Shown in pieces: positions 23,089 through 35,334 of a stretch of 64,000 bases of DNA (the first letter of the stretch is position 1; each line of letters opens with the position of its first letter). The notes under the pieces were generated by a model, which saw only the letters and a program-made list of their open reading frames with translations, was not told the origin of the DNA and made no database searches. The DNA comes from an uncultured Cycloclasticus sp. (GTDB taxonomy: Bacteria; Pseudomonadota; Gammaproteobacteria; Methylococcales; Cycloclasticaceae), in assembly GCA_913060865.1 (NCBI GenBank), contig CAJXTU010000004.1, forward strand, positions 92,514-156,513. Direction: 5' to 3'. A program made the translations under genes and the position numbers.

Positions 23089-23490
23089 TTACCAAAGTAT
23101 ATCTAGCGCTCTAAGAACGTCACTTCGGCTAATTTGCCCAACCAGGTCACCGTTCTCATTAAGCACCGGATAGCGCTTGAATGCAGATTTTATAAATTTT
23201 TCTGCAAGGTCAACAACACTGGCAGTATCATCTACTGTTTCAACATCGGGCGTCATATATTCTGAAACACTACCACCCACCCAATCATCATAATAGGTCG
23301 ATTGCAATGCTACTTTAAGACAATCCTTTTCAGAAAGAATACCAACCAAGCTACCCTGCTCATCAATGACGGGCGCACCTGAGATTTTGTGCGTATTAAG
23401 AAACTGAATGGCATCAGAAATTGGTGTTTCTGGCGTAAATGTTGATAAATTTGTTGCCATGTAATCTTTAATTAATACTGACTTAAGCAT
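23089..23490 (-). CDS. CBS-pair domain protein
   Basis: Two CBS repeats: AIQFLNTHKISGAPVIDEQGSLVGILSEKD and FIKSAFKRYPVLNENGDLVGQISRSD. Confidence 0.9.
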   Translation of the reverse strand: MLKSVLIKDYMATNLSTFTPETPISDAIQFLNTHKISGAPVIDEQGSLVGILSEKDCLKVALQSTYYDDWVGGSVSEYMTPDVETVDDTASVVDLAEKFIKSAFKRYPVLNENGDLVGQISRSDVLRALDILW

Positions 23491-23544
23491 ACGTCCCTCT
23501 GTATCGTTAAATTGACCTTTTTAAAACTAAAAAACAACTTCGCT

Positions 23545-23724
23545 TTATGATGCGGCTTTTTTTTCACATTTTTTATTGCACAACAGGCATTCACCTTCCA
23601 AACCATCCACGCTGTTTAAGCCGCCACAGCTTCCCTTTATTTTTTTATTACTGAAAATAACACCCACAGCCATAACGACAACAAACAGTAGAAAAAACAA
23701 GAAGGTAACTAGAAATGTATTCAT
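23545..23724 (-). CDS. nqrM: NqrM (DUF539), Na+-NQR maturation factor; not in supplied ORF track
   Basis: Own translation: MNTFLVTFLFFLLFVVVMAVGVIFSNKKIKGSCGGLNSVDGLEGECLLCNKKCEKKAAS*; located after apbE. Confidence 0.88.
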   Translation of the reverse strand: MNTFLVTFLFFLLFVVVMAVGVIFSNKKIKGSCGGLNSVDGLEGECLLCNKKCEKKAAS

Positions 23725-24770
23725 TATTTATGCGCCTCAATAAATTTTTTAAACGATGGGGTCTGCAGTTCTTTAAAACCATCGTCCTGTTTAACCAAAA
23801 AGAGAACAGCTAATTCGTTTTTCATCGCTAAATCGTACCCTTTTTTATCACCTAACACCATAAAAGCCGTTGCCAATGCATCAGCAATCGCCGTGCTTTC
23901 ATGCAATACGGTGACGGATGCCAAATTATGCTGCACTGGCCAGCCAGTTTTTGGGTCAATGGTGTGTGTGAACTGAACTCCATCTTTCAAGAAAAAATTT
24001 CGATAATCGCCAGACGTTGCCATTGCTACATTGGTTACATTAATAACGCGATGAATGGCTCTAGCGGCAGAATCAGGTTTTTCGATCGCAATACGCCACC
24101 TATTGCCTTCTTGATTATGCCCCTTAACCCGCATTTCACCACCAATTTCAACCATATAATTGGTGTAGCCTTTTGATTCTATTAGCCTAGCCACTCGATC
24201 TACTCCGTAACCCTTGGCAATAGACGAGAAGTCGACGTAAACGTCTGGTTTTAGTTTCCTAACTTGGCTAGCTTCTACGTCAACCGATATATTTCCAAAT
24301 CCAACGTTACTCAATGCTTGTTCAATAGCCTCATTACTGGGTATATTTTCTTCTTTAAACTCGGGGCCAAACCCCCATAGATTAACCAAAGGGCCAACCG
24401 TTATATCGTACGCACCGGCTGTCAAAGAATTAATACGTTGAGCCTCAATCAACAGCCCGATAAAGTCAGCACTCTTAAGCTGCCCTTGCGTCCCCTTATA
24501 TTGATTAAACGTCGAGACCTCAGATGAATCGATATAGGTAGAAAATGATCTATTAACTGCTAATAATAATGCGTCAATTTCTGTCTGTTTTAACTCACTA
24601 GAGGTAATGTTATTATCTCTAGAAATAGTTATATGGTACGTGGTGCCCATCGTTTGCCCTGTAAAGGCCGAAGAAGTTGGACGTTGATTACAACCAAGTA
24701 CGCTGACAGCTAATATAAAAAAACCCGTTAAAAACAGTGTGTTCCTAACGGGCCGCTTAACACTATTCAA
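23724..24770 (-). CDS. apbE: FAD:protein FMN transferase (lipoprotein)
   Basis: Lipobox VLGCN, GQTMGTTYHI, DFSSIAKGYGVDRV, MATSGDYRNFF. Confidence 0.95.
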   Translation of the reverse strand: MNSVKRPVRNTLFLTGFFILAVSVLGCNQRPTSSAFTGQTMGTTYHITISRDNNITSSELKQTEIDALLLAVNRSFSTYIDSSEVSTFNQYKGTQGQLKSADFIGLLIEAQRINSLTAGAYDITVGPLVNLWGFGPEFKEENIPSNEAIEQALSNVGFGNISVDVEASQVRKLKPDVYVDFSSIAKGYGVDRVARLIESKGYTNYMVEIGGEMRVKGHNQEGNRWRIAIEKPDSAARAIHRVINVTNVAMATSGDYRNFFLKDGVQFTHTIDPKTGWPVQHNLASVTVLHESTAIADALATAFMVLGDKKGYDLAMKNELAVLFLVKQDDGFKELQTPSFKKFIEAHK

Positions 24771-25994
24771 TTAACCACCAAAGTCATCAAGCATAATATT
24801 GTCATCCTCAACACCAAGGTCTTGAAGCATTTTAATAACCGCCGCATTCATCATAGGAGGCCCACACATATAAAACTCGCAATCTTCAGGTGCCGGATGG
24901 TCTTTTAAGTACTGCTCTAACAGTACTTCATGAATAAACCCGGTCAATCCATCCCAGTTATCTTCAGGTTGTGGATCAGATAAAGCAACGTGCCAATCAA
25001 AGTTATCATTTTCTCTGGCTAGCATATCGAAATCTTCAACGTAAAACATTTCTTTTAGGCTTCGTGAACCGTACCAGAATGACATTTTACGATCAGTTTT
25101 CAATCGACGTAATTGATCAAAAATATGTGAGCGCATCGGCGCCATACCGGCTCCACCACCAATAAAGACCATTTCTGCCTTAGTTTTCTTCGCAAAAAAC
25201 TCACCAAATGGGCCTGAGATAGTAACCTTATCGCCTGGTTTAAGATTAAATATGTAAGATGACATCTTACCCGGTGGAGTACCTTCAGGTGCATTAGGTG
25301 CTGGCGAAGCAATACGTACATTTAGCATAATGATCCCTTCTTCTTCAGGATAATTAGCCATTGAATATGCACGCAACACGTCTTCTTCCACAATAGACTT
25401 ATAACGCCACACATTAAAGTGATCCCAATCCCCTCGGTACTCTTCTTCAATATCAAAATCTTTGTAGTCTGCCACGTGGGGAGGACATTCAATTTGAATA
25501 TAACCACCCGCACGGAAACCCACATCTTCGCCTGCAGGTAATTCTAAAACCAGCTCCTTAATGAAGGTGGCAACGTTATGGTTTGACTTAACAGTACATT
25601 CCCATTTTTTAACACCAAACACTTCTTCTGGCACTTCGATCTTCATGTCTTGCTTAACGGTTAACTGACACGATAATCTCTCACCAGCCCGTTCTTGCCC
25701 TTTATTAATATGTGTACCTTCAGTCGGTAGCATCGAACCCCCACCTTCTAGTACACGCACTTTACATTGACCACATGTGCCACCACCGCCGCATGCAGAA
25801 GGAACAAATAGTTGAGCATCTGCTAACGCACCCAGCAGCTTACTACCCACAGGCGCTTCGACTTCTTTTTCACCGTTAATTAATACTTTTACATTTCCGT
25901 GCGCAACCAGTTTTGATTTTGCAGACAAAATCACAACAACCAGTATCAACACAATTGCCGTAAAAAACGTAATACCTAGTCCAATTTCTAACAT
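24771..25994 (-). CDS. nqrF: Na+-translocating NADH:quinone reductase subunit F
   Basis: [12 protein letters not shown] 2Fe-2S motif, [31 protein letters not shown]-terminal MLDDFGG. Confidence 0.97.
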   Translation of the reverse strand: MLEIGLGITFFTAIVLILVVVILSAKSKLVAHGNVKVLINGEKEVEAPVGSKLLGALADAQLFVPSACGGGGTCGQCKVRVLEGGGSMLPTEGTHINKGQERAGERLSCQLTVKQDMKIEVPEEVFGVKKWECTVKSNHNVATFIKELVLELPAGEDVGFRAGGYIQIECPPHVADYKDFDIEEEYRGDWDHFNVWRYKSIVEEDVLRAYSMANYPEEEGIIMLNVRIASPAPNAPEGTPPGKMSSYIFNLKPGDKVTISGPFGEFFAKKTKAEMVFIGGGAGMAPMRSHIFDQLRRLKTDRKMSFWYGSRSLKEMFYVEDFDMLARENDNFDWHVALSDPQPEDNWDGLTGFIHEVLLEQYLKDHPAPEDCEFYMCGPPMMNAAVIKMLQDLGVEDDNIMLDDFGG

Positions 25995-26007
25995 CTTGAA
26001 TTCCTAA

Positions 26008-26616
26008 TTACAGTTGAATGCCTGAGAACGCCATAAAGCCCATCGCCATAAGACCCGCAGTAATAAACGTAATACCTAAACCACGTAACCCATCCGGCAC
26101 ATCTGAATACTTTAGCTTTTCTCTAATTCCCGCAATTGCTGTTATCGCAAGCGCCCAACCTAGCCCACTACCAAAACCGAATACAACACTTTCACCCAAG
26201 TTATAGTCACGTTCAACCATAAATAACGAGCCACCTAAAATGGCACAGTTCACTGTAATCAACGGTAAGAAAACACCCAGCGCGTTATATAAAGCAGGCG
26301 CATATTTATCCATCGCCATTTCCAGAATTTGTACAACCGCAGCAATGACACCGATATAACTGATCAAGCCTAAAAAGTTTAGGTCTACGTCTGGTAACCC
26401 CAGCCAATCTAATGCACCTTCTTTAAGAATCCCTTGATAAATAATGTTATTCAACGGCATGGTTAATGTCTGAACCAAAATAACGGCAACACCTAAGCCC
26501 ATTGCGGTTGAGACCTTCTTTGATACTGCCAAGAAAGTACACATCCCCAAAAAGAAAGCGAGCGCAAGGTTCTCTACAAAAACCGCACGAACAAATAAAC
26601 TAATATACGCTTCCAT
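26008..26616 (-). CDS. nqrE: Na+-NQR subunit E
   Basis: [34 protein letters not shown]. Confidence 0.97.
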   Translation of the reverse strand: MEAYISLFVRAVFVENLALAFFLGMCTFLAVSKKVSTAMGLGVAVILVQTLTMPLNNIIYQGILKEGALDWLGLPDVDLNFLGLISYIGVIAAVVQILEMAMDKYAPALYNALGVFLPLITVNCAILGGSLFMVERDYNLGESVVFGFGSGLGWALAITAIAGIREKLKYSDVPDGLRGLGITFITAGLMAMGFMAFSGIQL

Positions 26617-27278
26617 TAAACCGCCTCCGTTCCACTAACATCTTTTATTTTAAAGTCTGCTTCTTCAACTTGAGCAGGGCGCATAACTCGAACCCCCCAG
26701 ATCATTAAACCGATAATGAAGAATGCGCTCGGTGGAAGTAACATAAGTCCATTAGGTACATACCATCCACCATCATTAACCGTTGAAAGAATTTCAACAC
26801 CGAATAATTTACCTGACCCTAATAGTTCACGAAAAGTACCCACAAACATTAACACCAACGAATAACCTAAGCCATTTCCAATACCATCCAAAAAGCTAAG
26901 CCCCGGTGGGTTTTTCATTGCAAATGCTTCCGCACGCCCCATAACAATACAGTTAGTGATGATCAGTCCAACAAACACTGATAGCTGCTTACTTAAATCA
27001 TAAACATACGCTTTAAGCACTTGATCAACCACGATAACCAATGATGCAATAATGGTCATTTGAACGATAATACGAATCGCGCTCGGCACATGGTTACGAA
27101 TCATACTGATTGATAAGTTCGAAAATGCCGTCACTGACGTTAGTGCAAGGCTCATTACCAAAGCTGTACCCAAGTTAGTTGTAACGGCTAATGCCGAACA
27201 AATACCCAATACTTGTAAGCCAATCGGGTTATTATCAATTAACGGGTCTAATATGATTTTTTTTGATTGATTACTCAT
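26616..27278 (-). CDS. nqrD: Na+-NQR subunit D
   Basis: [37 protein letters not shown]. Confidence 0.97.
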   Translation of the reverse strand: MSNQSKKIILDPLIDNNPIGLQVLGICSALAVTTNLGTALVMSLALTSVTAFSNLSISMIRNHVPSAIRIIVQMTIIASLVIVVDQVLKAYVYDLSKQLSVFVGLIITNCIVMGRAEAFAMKNPPGLSFLDGIGNGLGYSLVLMFVGTFRELLGSGKLFGVEILSTVNDGGWYVPNGLMLLPPSAFFIIGLMIWGVRVMRPAQVEEADFKIKDVSGTEAV

Positions 27279-27279
27279 T

Positions 27280-28095
27280 TTACACTCCGTTCGCTTGAAT
27301 TTTAGTCAAATAGTTTTGGTAGCCTTGCGTACCCATCCAATACTTCAACATATTACTAACACCGCGGCTGGTCAGTGTTGCACCAGCTAAGCCATCCACT
27401 TGGAACTCTTCGCCAGTAGCACCCGGCACAACTGTTCCTTTAATAACACTAATAGCAACATCACCATCAGGTCCGTATATTTTCTTACCCGACCATATTT
27501 TTTTCCACTTAGGATTATCTACTTCACCACCTAAACCGGGCGTTTCTGCATGTTGGTAGTAACTTAGCCCTACTATCGTTTGACCATCATTTTCAACTGC
27601 CAGAAATCCATATAATGTTGACCACAATCCATAGCCATTTACCGGCAAAATAAGCTGTGTCACTTTATCATCTTCTTTTACTTGGTAAACAGGCATTAAT
27701 TTAGGCCGCATTCTGATGCTCGCCAAATCATTTTCTTTAGGAATTTTAACGTTGAGCTGAGGGTCTTTAGCTGCTTTAATTTCGTCGTAAGTTGCCGCAT
27801 CAAGCTCTGTTGAATACTCTCCCGTTTCAAGATCAATCAATTTGATTTCAATTTTAGAGAATGCTGCTTCAATATCATCGCCTTCGTGATATAAACCAGC
27901 GACCTGAAGGATGTTCTTTTTCTTATCCAACTCTTTATTAAGCACTTGTAGTGGTTTTAATGCCACCGCAGAAACCGACACAAAAATAGCACAGACTAAA
28001 CAAACGAGCGTCGCCATAATAAATGTTTTAGCGGTACTATCATTGGGTAATGCTAAGAAATTCATTGAACTACCTTTTTTATTATCGTTAGGCAT
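27280..28095 (-). CDS. nqrC: Na+-NQR subunit C
   Basis: [13 protein letters not shown] flavinylation motif; start probably MPNDNKKGS at 28095 rather than 28167. Confidence 0.93.
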   Translation of the reverse strand: MPNDNKKGSSMNFLALPNDSTAKTFIMATLVCLVCAIFVSVSAVALKPLQVLNKELDKKKNILQVAGLYHEGDDIEAAFSKIEIKLIDLETGEYSTELDAATYDEIKAAKDPQLNVKIPKENDLASIRMRPKLMPVYQVKEDDKVTQLILPVNGYGLWSTLYGFLAVENDGQTIVGLSYYQHAETPGLGGEVDNPKWKKIWSGKKIYGPDGDVAISVIKGTVVPGATGEEFQVDGLAGATLTSRGVSNMLKYWMGTQGYQNYLTKIQANGV

Positions 28096-29293
28096 TTCGT
28101 TTCTCCCTTCTTTTGATGTTCGACTGAACAACAAAATAGTCAATGAGTGGTGCAAACATGTTTGCAAATAGGATTGCCAACATCATGCCTTCTGGAAAAG
28201 CTGGGTTTACCACCCGGATCAAAATCACCATTAGACCAATTAAAATACCGTATACCCAACGGCCGGTATTGGTCATTGCTGCACTAACAGGGTCAGTTGC
28301 CATATAAATAGCACCAAAAGCAAAGCCACCTAATACGGCGTGCCAATACCAAGGTGTTGCAAACATCGGATTAGTTTCACTGCCGATAAAATTAAATAAC
28401 GTACTGGTTACAATCATGCCCGCTAAAACACCCAACATGACTCGGTATGATGCAATACGCGTATACAGCAAGAATGCCGCCCCAATCAAACACGCGAGTG
28501 CTGAGGTTTCACCAATTGAACCTTGCATCGTGCCTAAAAACGCATCCATCCATGTAATGCCTGAGGCCATAACCGCGTCAATACCACCAGCAGCAGCCAT
28601 ACCCAATGCAGTCGCTCCACTAAACCCATCGACTGCAGTCCAAATCGCATCACCTGACATTTGCGCTGGATAAGCAAAAAACAAGAAACAACGCCCCGTT
28701 AATGCTGGGTTTAAGAAGTTTTTACCTGTCCCACCGAATACCTCTTTACCGATAACCACTCCAAACGAGATCCCCAAAGCGACCTGCCAAAGCGGTATTG
28801 TTGCTGGTAGAATTAATGAGAAAAGCATCGATGTTACAAAGAAACCTTCATTCACTTCGTGCCCACGGACGATAGCAAATAAAACCTCCCACATACCACC
28901 AACCAATACCGTCACTATATATATAGGCAAATAATACATTGCACCATGAACCATGCAGGAGAAGATACTATCGGGGTCATAACCAACCATATTGGTCACA
29001 AGACCACGCCAAGTATCAAGTGATGTAAGCCCTAAGTCAGCCATTGCCATATTAGCCATGTGGCCGGTATTCCACATCGCCATCATGACACAAGGTAACG
29101 CCGCGATAAACACGTAGGTCATCACGCGTTTTAAATCAATCGCATCACGAACATGGGTTGAACCTGATGTTACATCTTTTGGTGTATACAAAAAAGTATC
29201 AACCATTTCATAAATGGCGTAATACTTTTCATACGCCCCACCTTTTACGAAGTGCGGGTGTATTGAATCTAAATAGTTCCTTAAACGAGACAT
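28088..29293 (-). CDS. nqrB: Na+-NQR subunit B
   Basis: [14 protein letters not shown]-Thr motif, polytopic. Confidence 0.97.
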   Translation of the reverse strand: MSRLRNYLDSIHPHFVKGGAYEKYYAIYEMVDTFLYTPKDVTSGSTHVRDAIDLKRVMTYVFIAALPCVMMAMWNTGHMANMAMADLGLTSLDTWRGLVTNMVGYDPDSIFSCMVHGAMYYLPIYIVTVLVGGMWEVLFAIVRGHEVNEGFFVTSMLFSLILPATIPLWQVALGISFGVVIGKEVFGGTGKNFLNPALTGRCFLFFAYPAQMSGDAIWTAVDGFSGATALGMAAAGGIDAVMASGITWMDAFLGTMQGSIGETSALACLIGAAFLLYTRIASYRVMLGVLAGMIVTSTLFNFIGSETNPMFATPWYWHAVLGGFAFGAIYMATDPVSAAMTNTGRWVYGILIGLMVILIRVVNPAFPEGMMLAILFANMFAPLIDYFVVQSNIKRREKRNA

Positions 29294-30636
29294 TAACCCT
29301 CCTTCTCGATGTGTGCCAAATTAGCGCGTAGCGCCAACCCAAAATCATGCTTGCCTGAGTCCACAAAAGAACATAAGGCCAAATCCTCTTCATCTAGCTC
29401 CAACGCACCGAGTGATTCAGCAGAATCAACATCCATAACGACAAGAGCGCGCAGTAACTGAGTAGGTAAAATATCTAAAGGCATTACACCCTCAAAAACA
29501 CCAATGGGCACCATCGCACGTGGGCTCCCATGTGCTGATGTATCCATACCCATTTTTTGTTTACGATTAAAGCTTGAGAATAAGGCGTTTGTAAACGAGA
29601 ACTTCTCGCCTGTTGGGTTTAACCAACCTAGTAATTGACGCTCACGGCCTTCTTGAAGAACAGAGAGTTGAACATGGTAGCGGCCTAAATAATTGGCCCA
29701 ATTATTTGCTTTTCGCCCCGATAGAATCGACCCGGAAATGACACGAATCTTGCCATCTTTTAATTCGCCTCTCACAAGCTCCTGCGTATCCGCACCCAAT
29801 CTTGTTTTAATTAAACGCGGCTTATTCACCATAGGCCCAGCGATAGCGACTACTCTATCAACGTTTAAGAAACCCGTTGTAAATAGCTTGCCCACGGCAA
29901 TAACGTCTTGATAACCAATTGTCCAGGCAACTTTATTAGCACTCACTGGGCTGATAAAGTGCATATGAGTCCCCGCTAAACCAGCTGGGTGCGGACCTGA
30001 AAATTCGGTCACCTCGACCATATCAGGAACAGCAACATCTACATCAAGTGCTTTATTAACATAAACCTTACCGCTGGTTAGGCGAGATATAACAGCCAAA
30101 CCATCCTTAAACGCAGCTGCATCGGCTGAAATAATAACACTAGGATCCGCCGCTAAAGGATTAGTATCCATCACCGAAACATGTATAGCGACTGGTTTAG
30201 TCGTTGGCTTCGGTATTTTGCTAAATGGGCGAGTTCTAAACGCTGCCCATAACCCAGACTCCGTTAAGTTTTTTACAACGTCCACCGCATCAAGGTTCGC
30301 TAACTTATCTGACGTGTATTTTGTAAATTCAACCTGCTCATCGCCATCTAACTCAATAACGACAGTACGCAACACACGTTTCGCACCTCGGTTGATGCTT
30401 TTAACAACTCCACAACCTGGTGAGGTAAAGTTCACCCCTTCGGTTTTTTTATCAGTAAATAAAATTTGCCCCAGTTTGACTCTATCGCCTTCTTGAACCA
30501 GCATAGTTGGCTTCATATCGATATAATCACTGCCAACAACAGCAACACTGGAAACCTGATTACCCTCTGAAATAACTTGGTCTGGCGCACCTGTAATAGG
30601 TAAATCCAACCCCTTCTTGATCTTAAAGTGATTCAT
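29293..30636 (-). CDS. nqrA: Na+-NQR subunit A
   Basis: [14 protein letters not shown]-terminus, [13 protein letters not shown]. Confidence 0.97.
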   Translation of the reverse strand: MNHFKIKKGLDLPITGAPDQVISEGNQVSSVAVVGSDYIDMKPTMLVQEGDRVKLGQILFTDKKTEGVNFTSPGCGVVKSINRGAKRVLRTVVIELDGDEQVEFTKYTSDKLANLDAVDVVKNLTESGLWAAFRTRPFSKIPKPTTKPVAIHVSVMDTNPLAADPSVIISADAAAFKDGLAVISRLTSGKVYVNKALDVDVAVPDMVEVTEFSGPHPAGLAGTHMHFISPVSANKVAWTIGYQDVIAVGKLFTTGFLNVDRVVAIAGPMVNKPRLIKTRLGADTQELVRGELKDGKIRVISGSILSGRKANNWANYLGRYHVQLSVLQEGRERQLLGWLNPTGEKFSFTNALFSSFNRKQKMGMDTSAHGSPRAMVPIGVFEGVMPLDILPTQLLRALVVMDVDSAESLGALELDEEDLALCSFVDSGKHDFGLALRANLAHIEKEG

Positions 30637-30802
30637 TGATTAGGCTTCTTTGTTAATTGTAAGTTTATTTATTCAGGTCTCTTTTTACTAATGCTTGAAA
30701 GCATCATCATTCATTGACCCTGTCATCCAGTAATTCTAGAAAAAATTACTTAAAAATTCAGCGAATTCTATCTCATCGCACCGCAACATTCAATCTCACA
30801 CA

Positions 30803-31576
30803 CTAATTCCTTATGCCAATTCCTTTAGAAAGTAATCGTAAACTGATCCCTAACAGAAAAACAATAAATGTAACGATAACGCTAAAGCCATATAACAAAG
30901 GAATATCAGATGCGCCTAAAACACTAAACCTAAACACATCAATCATATAAAGCACCGGATTAAGTAGTGAGACATTCTGCCAAAATGCAGGCAGTAGATC
31001 GATCGAATAAAAGACCCCGCCTAAATAAATCAGCGGCGTCAAAACGAACGTTGGCACAATGGATATATCATCAAAACTTCTTGCATAAGCAGCATTAATA
31101 AATCCAGCCGCAGAAAACAAAACGCCGGTTAACAAAAACACAATAACCATCATAATAGGGTGCGCGACTTGCAAGTCTGTAAAAAATAGTGAAACAATCG
31201 TTACCAAGACACCGACAATAAGCCCCCTCAAAACTCCACCAGAAATATAACCCATTAGAATTATCCAGCCCGGCATGGGCGCCACTAACATCTCTTCAAT
31301 ATTATGCTGGAATTTTGCACTGTAAAATGAAGAGACTACATTTGAATAAGCATTACTGATCACCGCCATCAAAATAAGCCCTGGAACAATAAAATCCATA
31401 TAGTCATAACCTTTCATTTGCCCAATTCTTGAGCCTATCAAGGTACCAAAAATAAGAAAATAAAGCGTCGTCGTAATAACGGAAGGTAACAAGGTCTGCA
31501 CCCAAATACGTAAAAAACGCCTAATTTCTTTATAGGTGATCGTCTGCAATCCAACTAAATATTCCTTCTTAAACAT
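30803..31576 (-). CDS. ABC-2 type transporter permease
   Basis: Six-TM ABC-2 pattern; start likely MFKKEYLVGLQT (31576). Confidence 0.88.
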   Translation of the reverse strand: MFKKEYLVGLQTITYKEIRRFLRIWVQTLLPSVITTTLYFLIFGTLIGSRIGQMKGYDYMDFIVPGLILMAVISNAYSNVVSSFYSAKFQHNIEEMLVAPMPGWIILMGYISGGVLRGLIVGVLVTIVSLFFTDLQVAHPIMMVIVFLLTGVLFSAAGFINAAYARSFDDISIVPTFVLTPLIYLGGVFYSIDLLPAFWQNVSLLNPVLYMIDVFRFSVLGASDIPLLYGFSVIVTFIVFLLGISLRLLSKGIGIRN

Positions 31577-32501
31577 CCTCCACCTCCTTTTTTGCCAGCA
31601 ACTTAAGAAAGAGTTGTTCCAAGCGGTTTGACTCATTTCGAATGCCCGTCACTCTAATACCTAGACGACTTAACTCATCGAATAAAGCATGTATTCCAGA
31701 TTCTTTACGCACACTCACTTGCCATGTTGTTTCATCGACACTTTCAATTCGACTCCCGGCAATCGAAGGCAACTGCTCTACGGGCCGATCAAGACTTAAA
31801 ACAAAAACCTCTTCATCCGATTTTTCGAGCAAACCCTTCATATCCATGTTCTCAATCACATTGCCTTTATTAATAATAGCAATGTGCTTACACAAACTTT
31901 CCGCTTCTTCCAGATAATGCGTGGTCAAAATAATAGTTGTGCCTGCTGCATTTATTTTCTTAAAAAACCGCCACATCGACCGTCTTATTTCAATATCAAC
32001 CCCAGCGGTTGGCTCATCTAGGATGAGTAATTTAGGCTCATGAACCAATGCCCGAGCTATCATCAAACGTCTTTTCATTCCGCCCGACAATTCTCTAGAA
32101 GCCTCATTGCGCTTATCCCAAAGCTCAAGCTGCTTTAAGCAAATCTCAGCTCTTGCTAAGGCTTTTTTTCGAGGGATCCCGTAATAACCGGCCTGCGACA
32201 CCACAATATCAAATACATTTTCAAACTGATTAAAATTGAACTCTTGCGGCACCAGGCCGATACATCGTTTGACCCCTTCTGGGTCAGCATCTAAATCATG
32301 ACCGTAAACTTTAACCGACCCAGAGGTCTTATTCACTAACGAAGCGACTATACCAATTGTCGTTGATTTTCCTGCCCCATTTGCACCCAACAAAGCAAAG
32401 AAATCCCCTTGCTTCACGACTAAATCAATGCCTTTTACCGCAAGAAACCCATTGTCATATCGTTTACATAGTTGATTTATTTCAAGTGCATTCATATTCA
32501 A
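31569..32501 (-). CDS. ABC transporter ATP-binding protein (partner of 30803-31576)
   Basis: GANGAGKSTT, LSGGMKRRLMIARAL, LLILDEPTAGVD. Confidence 0.93.
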   Translation of the reverse strand: MNMNALEINQLCKRYDNGFLAVKGIDLVVKQGDFFALLGANGAGKSTTIGIVASLVNKTSGSVKVYGHDLDADPEGVKRCIGLVPQEFNFNQFENVFDIVVSQAGYYGIPRKKALARAEICLKQLELWDKRNEASRELSGGMKRRLMIARALVHEPKLLILDEPTAGVDIEIRRSMWRFFKKINAAGTTIILTTHYLEEAESLCKHIAIINKGNVIENMDMKGLLEKSDEEVFVLSLDRPVEQLPSIAGSRIESVDETTWQVSVRKESGIHALFDELSRLGIRVTGIRNESNRLEQLFLKLLAKKEVEDV

Positions 32502-32612
32502 AATTATTTATTTGGAAAGTTCATATTGCAGACTAAGCCTACATAACTAGCCGCGTAGTTTAACGTATAATGTCTCCAACCTTTCAACCCCAACAACTAT
32601 TATTTAACAATT

Positions 32613-34880
32613 ATGTCTGACAAGCCCAACACGAACGCCCTGTATTATCATCAGCACCCAAGGCCGGGTAAAATTGAAGTGACGCCCACTAAAGCGCTCA
32701 GCAACCAAACTGATCTTGCTTTGGCCTACAGTCCTGGTGTAGCAGAACCTTGTTTGGAAATTGCCAAAGACCCATCTACTGCCGCACTCTATACCGCCCG
32801 AAGTAACTTGGTAGCCGTCATCACTAACGGAACAGCTGTACTCGGCTTAGGGGATATTGGTCCGCTCGCATCAAAGCCCGTTATGGAAGGCAAAGGCGTC
32901 TTATTCAAAAAATTTGGTGGCGTGGATGTTTTTGACATAGAAATTGATGAAAAAGATCCCGATAAATTTGTCGATATCGTTGCCAGCTTAGCGCCGACCT
33001 TTGGCGGTATTAACCTCGAAGATATTAAAGCGCCCGAATGCTTTTTCATTGAAAAGAAACTACGCGAAAAAATTGACATTCCCGTCTTTCACGATGACCA
33101 ACACGGCACCGCTATTATCACAGCCGCAGCTATCATCAATGGGCTAAAAGTCGCTAAAAAAGACATATCAAACGTTCGACTCGTCGCTTCGGGTGCTGGC
33201 GCTGCAGGTATTGCTTGCTTAGACATGCTCGTCGAAATGGGGCTAAAGCGAGAAAACATCCTCGTTAGCGATAGTAAAGGCATCATCCATGACGGTAGAA
33301 CAACAGGCATGGATGATCGAAAACAACGCTACGCAGCAAAGACAAGCATACGGACTTTGGCAGAAGCCATCGTTGGCGCTGACATCTTTTTAGGTGTTTC
33401 ACGTGCCGGCATGATGACTAAAGACATGGTCAAAAACATGGCCGACTCTCCCATTATTTTTGCACTGGCTAACCCAACGCCAGAAATATTACCGGAAGAA
33501 ATCAAAGAAGTACGTGATGACGCCATTATCGCGACTGGACGTTCGGACTACCCAAACCAAGTTAATAATGTACTGTGTTTCCCCTATATATTCAGAGGCG
33601 CTCTAGATGTGGGAGCAACAACCATCAACGAAGAAATGAAGCTTGCGTGCATCTACGCCCTATCAGAACTTGCGCAGAAAACAGTTAACGACGACACCGA
33701 TAGCTATGTCGGGAAAACACCTGTTTTTGGGCCTGAGTATTTAATACCTCGCCCCTTTGATCCCAACCTTATTATAGAAATACCACTCGCGGTAGCCAAA
33801 GCAGCGATGGACAGTGGCGTTGCCACCAAGCCTATCGAAAATTTCGAACACTACAGAGCCTCACTGGAACGTTACGTCTATCGATCCGGTATGCTCATGA
33901 AGCCCATTTTTGAGCAAGCCAAACTAACACCTAAACGTGTTGTTTACGCTGAAGGCGAAAACGAACGCGTTCTGCGTGCTGTTCAAGAAGTTGTGAACAC
34001 TCAATTAGCAAAACCCATTCTTATTGGACGAAGAAAAGTCATTCTTGAACGAATTGGCAGGCTCGGCCTAGACACCTCAATGTTAGATAATCTTGACATT
34101 ATCGAACCCGACAGTAACCCATATTTTCGTGAATGCGTACAACAATACCACGAGGCAAAGGGCCGTAAAGGCGTCTCATTAACGTTAGCCCAGAATTACG
34201 TACGCACCAAGACCACTGTCTTGGCGTCCCTCCTTGTCAAACTAGGTAAGGCTGACGCGATGATTTGCGGCATGGTTGGAAACTATCACCGACACTTAGG
34301 CCACATCACCGATATTTTAGATAAGAGCAGCGGTGTAGAGAAAGTCGCCGCCCTTAATGCCATTTCCTTACAAAAAGGCGTGTATTTCTTTTGTGACACC
34401 ACGGTAAATAGCAACCCCACCGCTGAAGAACTTGTTGCCATGACCTTACAATCTGCAGATTATGTCAAACGTTTTGGGATTACACCTAAAGCAGCATTAC
34501 TGTCACACTCTAATTTTGGCAGCTCTAATGACGACGACGCTAAAAAAATGGCAAAAGCCACTCGCATTCTCCATAAAAATCACCCTCAACTTGAAGTCGA
34601 AGGTGAGATTCAGGCAGATGTCGCATTACTTGAGAACTTGAGAAATGAAATCATCAATGATTCAAAATTAACTGGCGAAGCTAATTTATTTATTTTCCCC
34701 AATTTAGACTCAGCCAACATCTCATTTAATATGCTTCGTATCTTAAGTGATGGTGTAACTGTTGGCCCCATTCTGCTTGGTATAGAAAAACCAGTCCATG
34801 TGTTAAAACCACAAGCTTCCGTGAGGCGAATCTTAAATATGACGGCACTTTGCTCAGCCGAACACGAATTAACTGAGTAA
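32613..34880 (+). CDS. maeB: NADP-dependent malic enzyme with C-terminal phosphotransacetylase-like domain
   Basis: [41 protein letters not shown]-like C-terminal half. Confidence 0.95.
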   Translation: MSDKPNTNALYYHQHPRPGKIEVTPTKALSNQTDLALAYSPGVAEPCLEIAKDPSTAALYTARSNLVAVITNGTAVLGLGDIGPLASKPVMEGKGVLFKKFGGVDVFDIEIDEKDPDKFVDIVASLAPTFGGINLEDIKAPECFFIEKKLREKIDIPVFHDDQHGTAIITAAAIINGLKVAKKDISNVRLVASGAGAAGIACLDMLVEMGLKRENILVSDSKGIIHDGRTTGMDDRKQRYAAKTSIRTLAEAIVGADIFLGVSRAGMMTKDMVKNMADSPIIFALANPTPEILPEEIKEVRDDAIIATGRSDYPNQVNNVLCFPYIFRGALDVGATTINEEMKLACIYALSELAQKTVNDDTDSYVGKTPVFGPEYLIPRPFDPNLIIEIPLAVAKAAMDSGVATKPIENFEHYRASLERYVYRSGMLMKPIFEQAKLTPKRVVYAEGENERVLRAVQEVVNTQLAKPILIGRRKVILERIGRLGLDTSMLDNLDIIEPDSNPYFRECVQQYHEAKGRKGVSLTLAQNYVRTKTTVLASLLVKLGKADAMICGMVGNYHRHLGHITDILDKSSGVEKVAALNAISLQKGVYFFCDTTVNSNPTAEELVAMTLQSADYVKRFGITPKAALLSHSNFGSSNDDDAKKMAKATRILHKNHPQLEVEGEIQADVALLENLRNEIINDSKLTGEANLFIFPNLDSANISFNMLRILSDGVTVGPILLGIEKPVHVLKPQASVRRILNMTALCSAEHELTE

Positions 34881-34895
34881 ATATTAGGCATAATT

Positions 34896-34927
34896 ACTCA
34901 TAATGTGATGAACTTCACATTATGAGT
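34896..34927. repeat. Perfect 13-bp inverted repeat (ACTCATAATGTGA/TCACATTATGAGT)
   Basis: Arms 34896-34908 and 34915-34927, 6-nt spacer, just after maeB stop. Confidence 0.85.
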
Positions 34928-34976
34928 CCGTCTTTGTTAACTATAATCAGGACATGAATAACTATCTACCATCAAA

Positions 34977-35216
34977 ATGAACGTTGGAGTCATTAACCAA
35001 AGCGCTTTATTAGGCATCAATAACGGCCTTAATCAAGCTACTAGCGCTAGCCAAAAGCTAGCCAGTAGCGAACAACTCAATGGAGAGAAATCCAACCAAG
35101 AGACCGCTAAAGATCTGGTCGCCTTACAACAAGCCGAACAGCAAGTGCAAATATCTGCTCGAGTGGCACAAACTGCTGGTGATGTTATCGGTAGCATCAT
35201 TGACATTAAAGCTTAG
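34977..35216 (+). CDS. Small flagellar rod/hook-like helical protein, function unknown
   Basis: 79 aa; N-terminal and C-terminal heptad segments resembling flagellar rod termini. Confidence 0.6.
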   Translation: MNVGVINQSALLGINNGLNQATSASQKLASSEQLNGEKSNQETAKDLVALQQAEQQVQISARVAQTAGDVIGSIIDIKA

Positions 35217-35334
35217 ATTTCGCTGAAAAACTCATTACTACTCCTCTCTTTTCCTAATAGAATTTTCTAAACCATGATTTTTAGCGTTGCTTGTTGTAAA
35301 ATGCACGTTTTTACTTCATTTAAAGGATCGTATT

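Noticed and set aside
24771-25994. NqrF considered as a possible reductase partner for TmoC
   Set aside because: It is in a complete nqr operon with characteristic C-terminal MLDDFGG; no reason to assign it to the monooxygenase.
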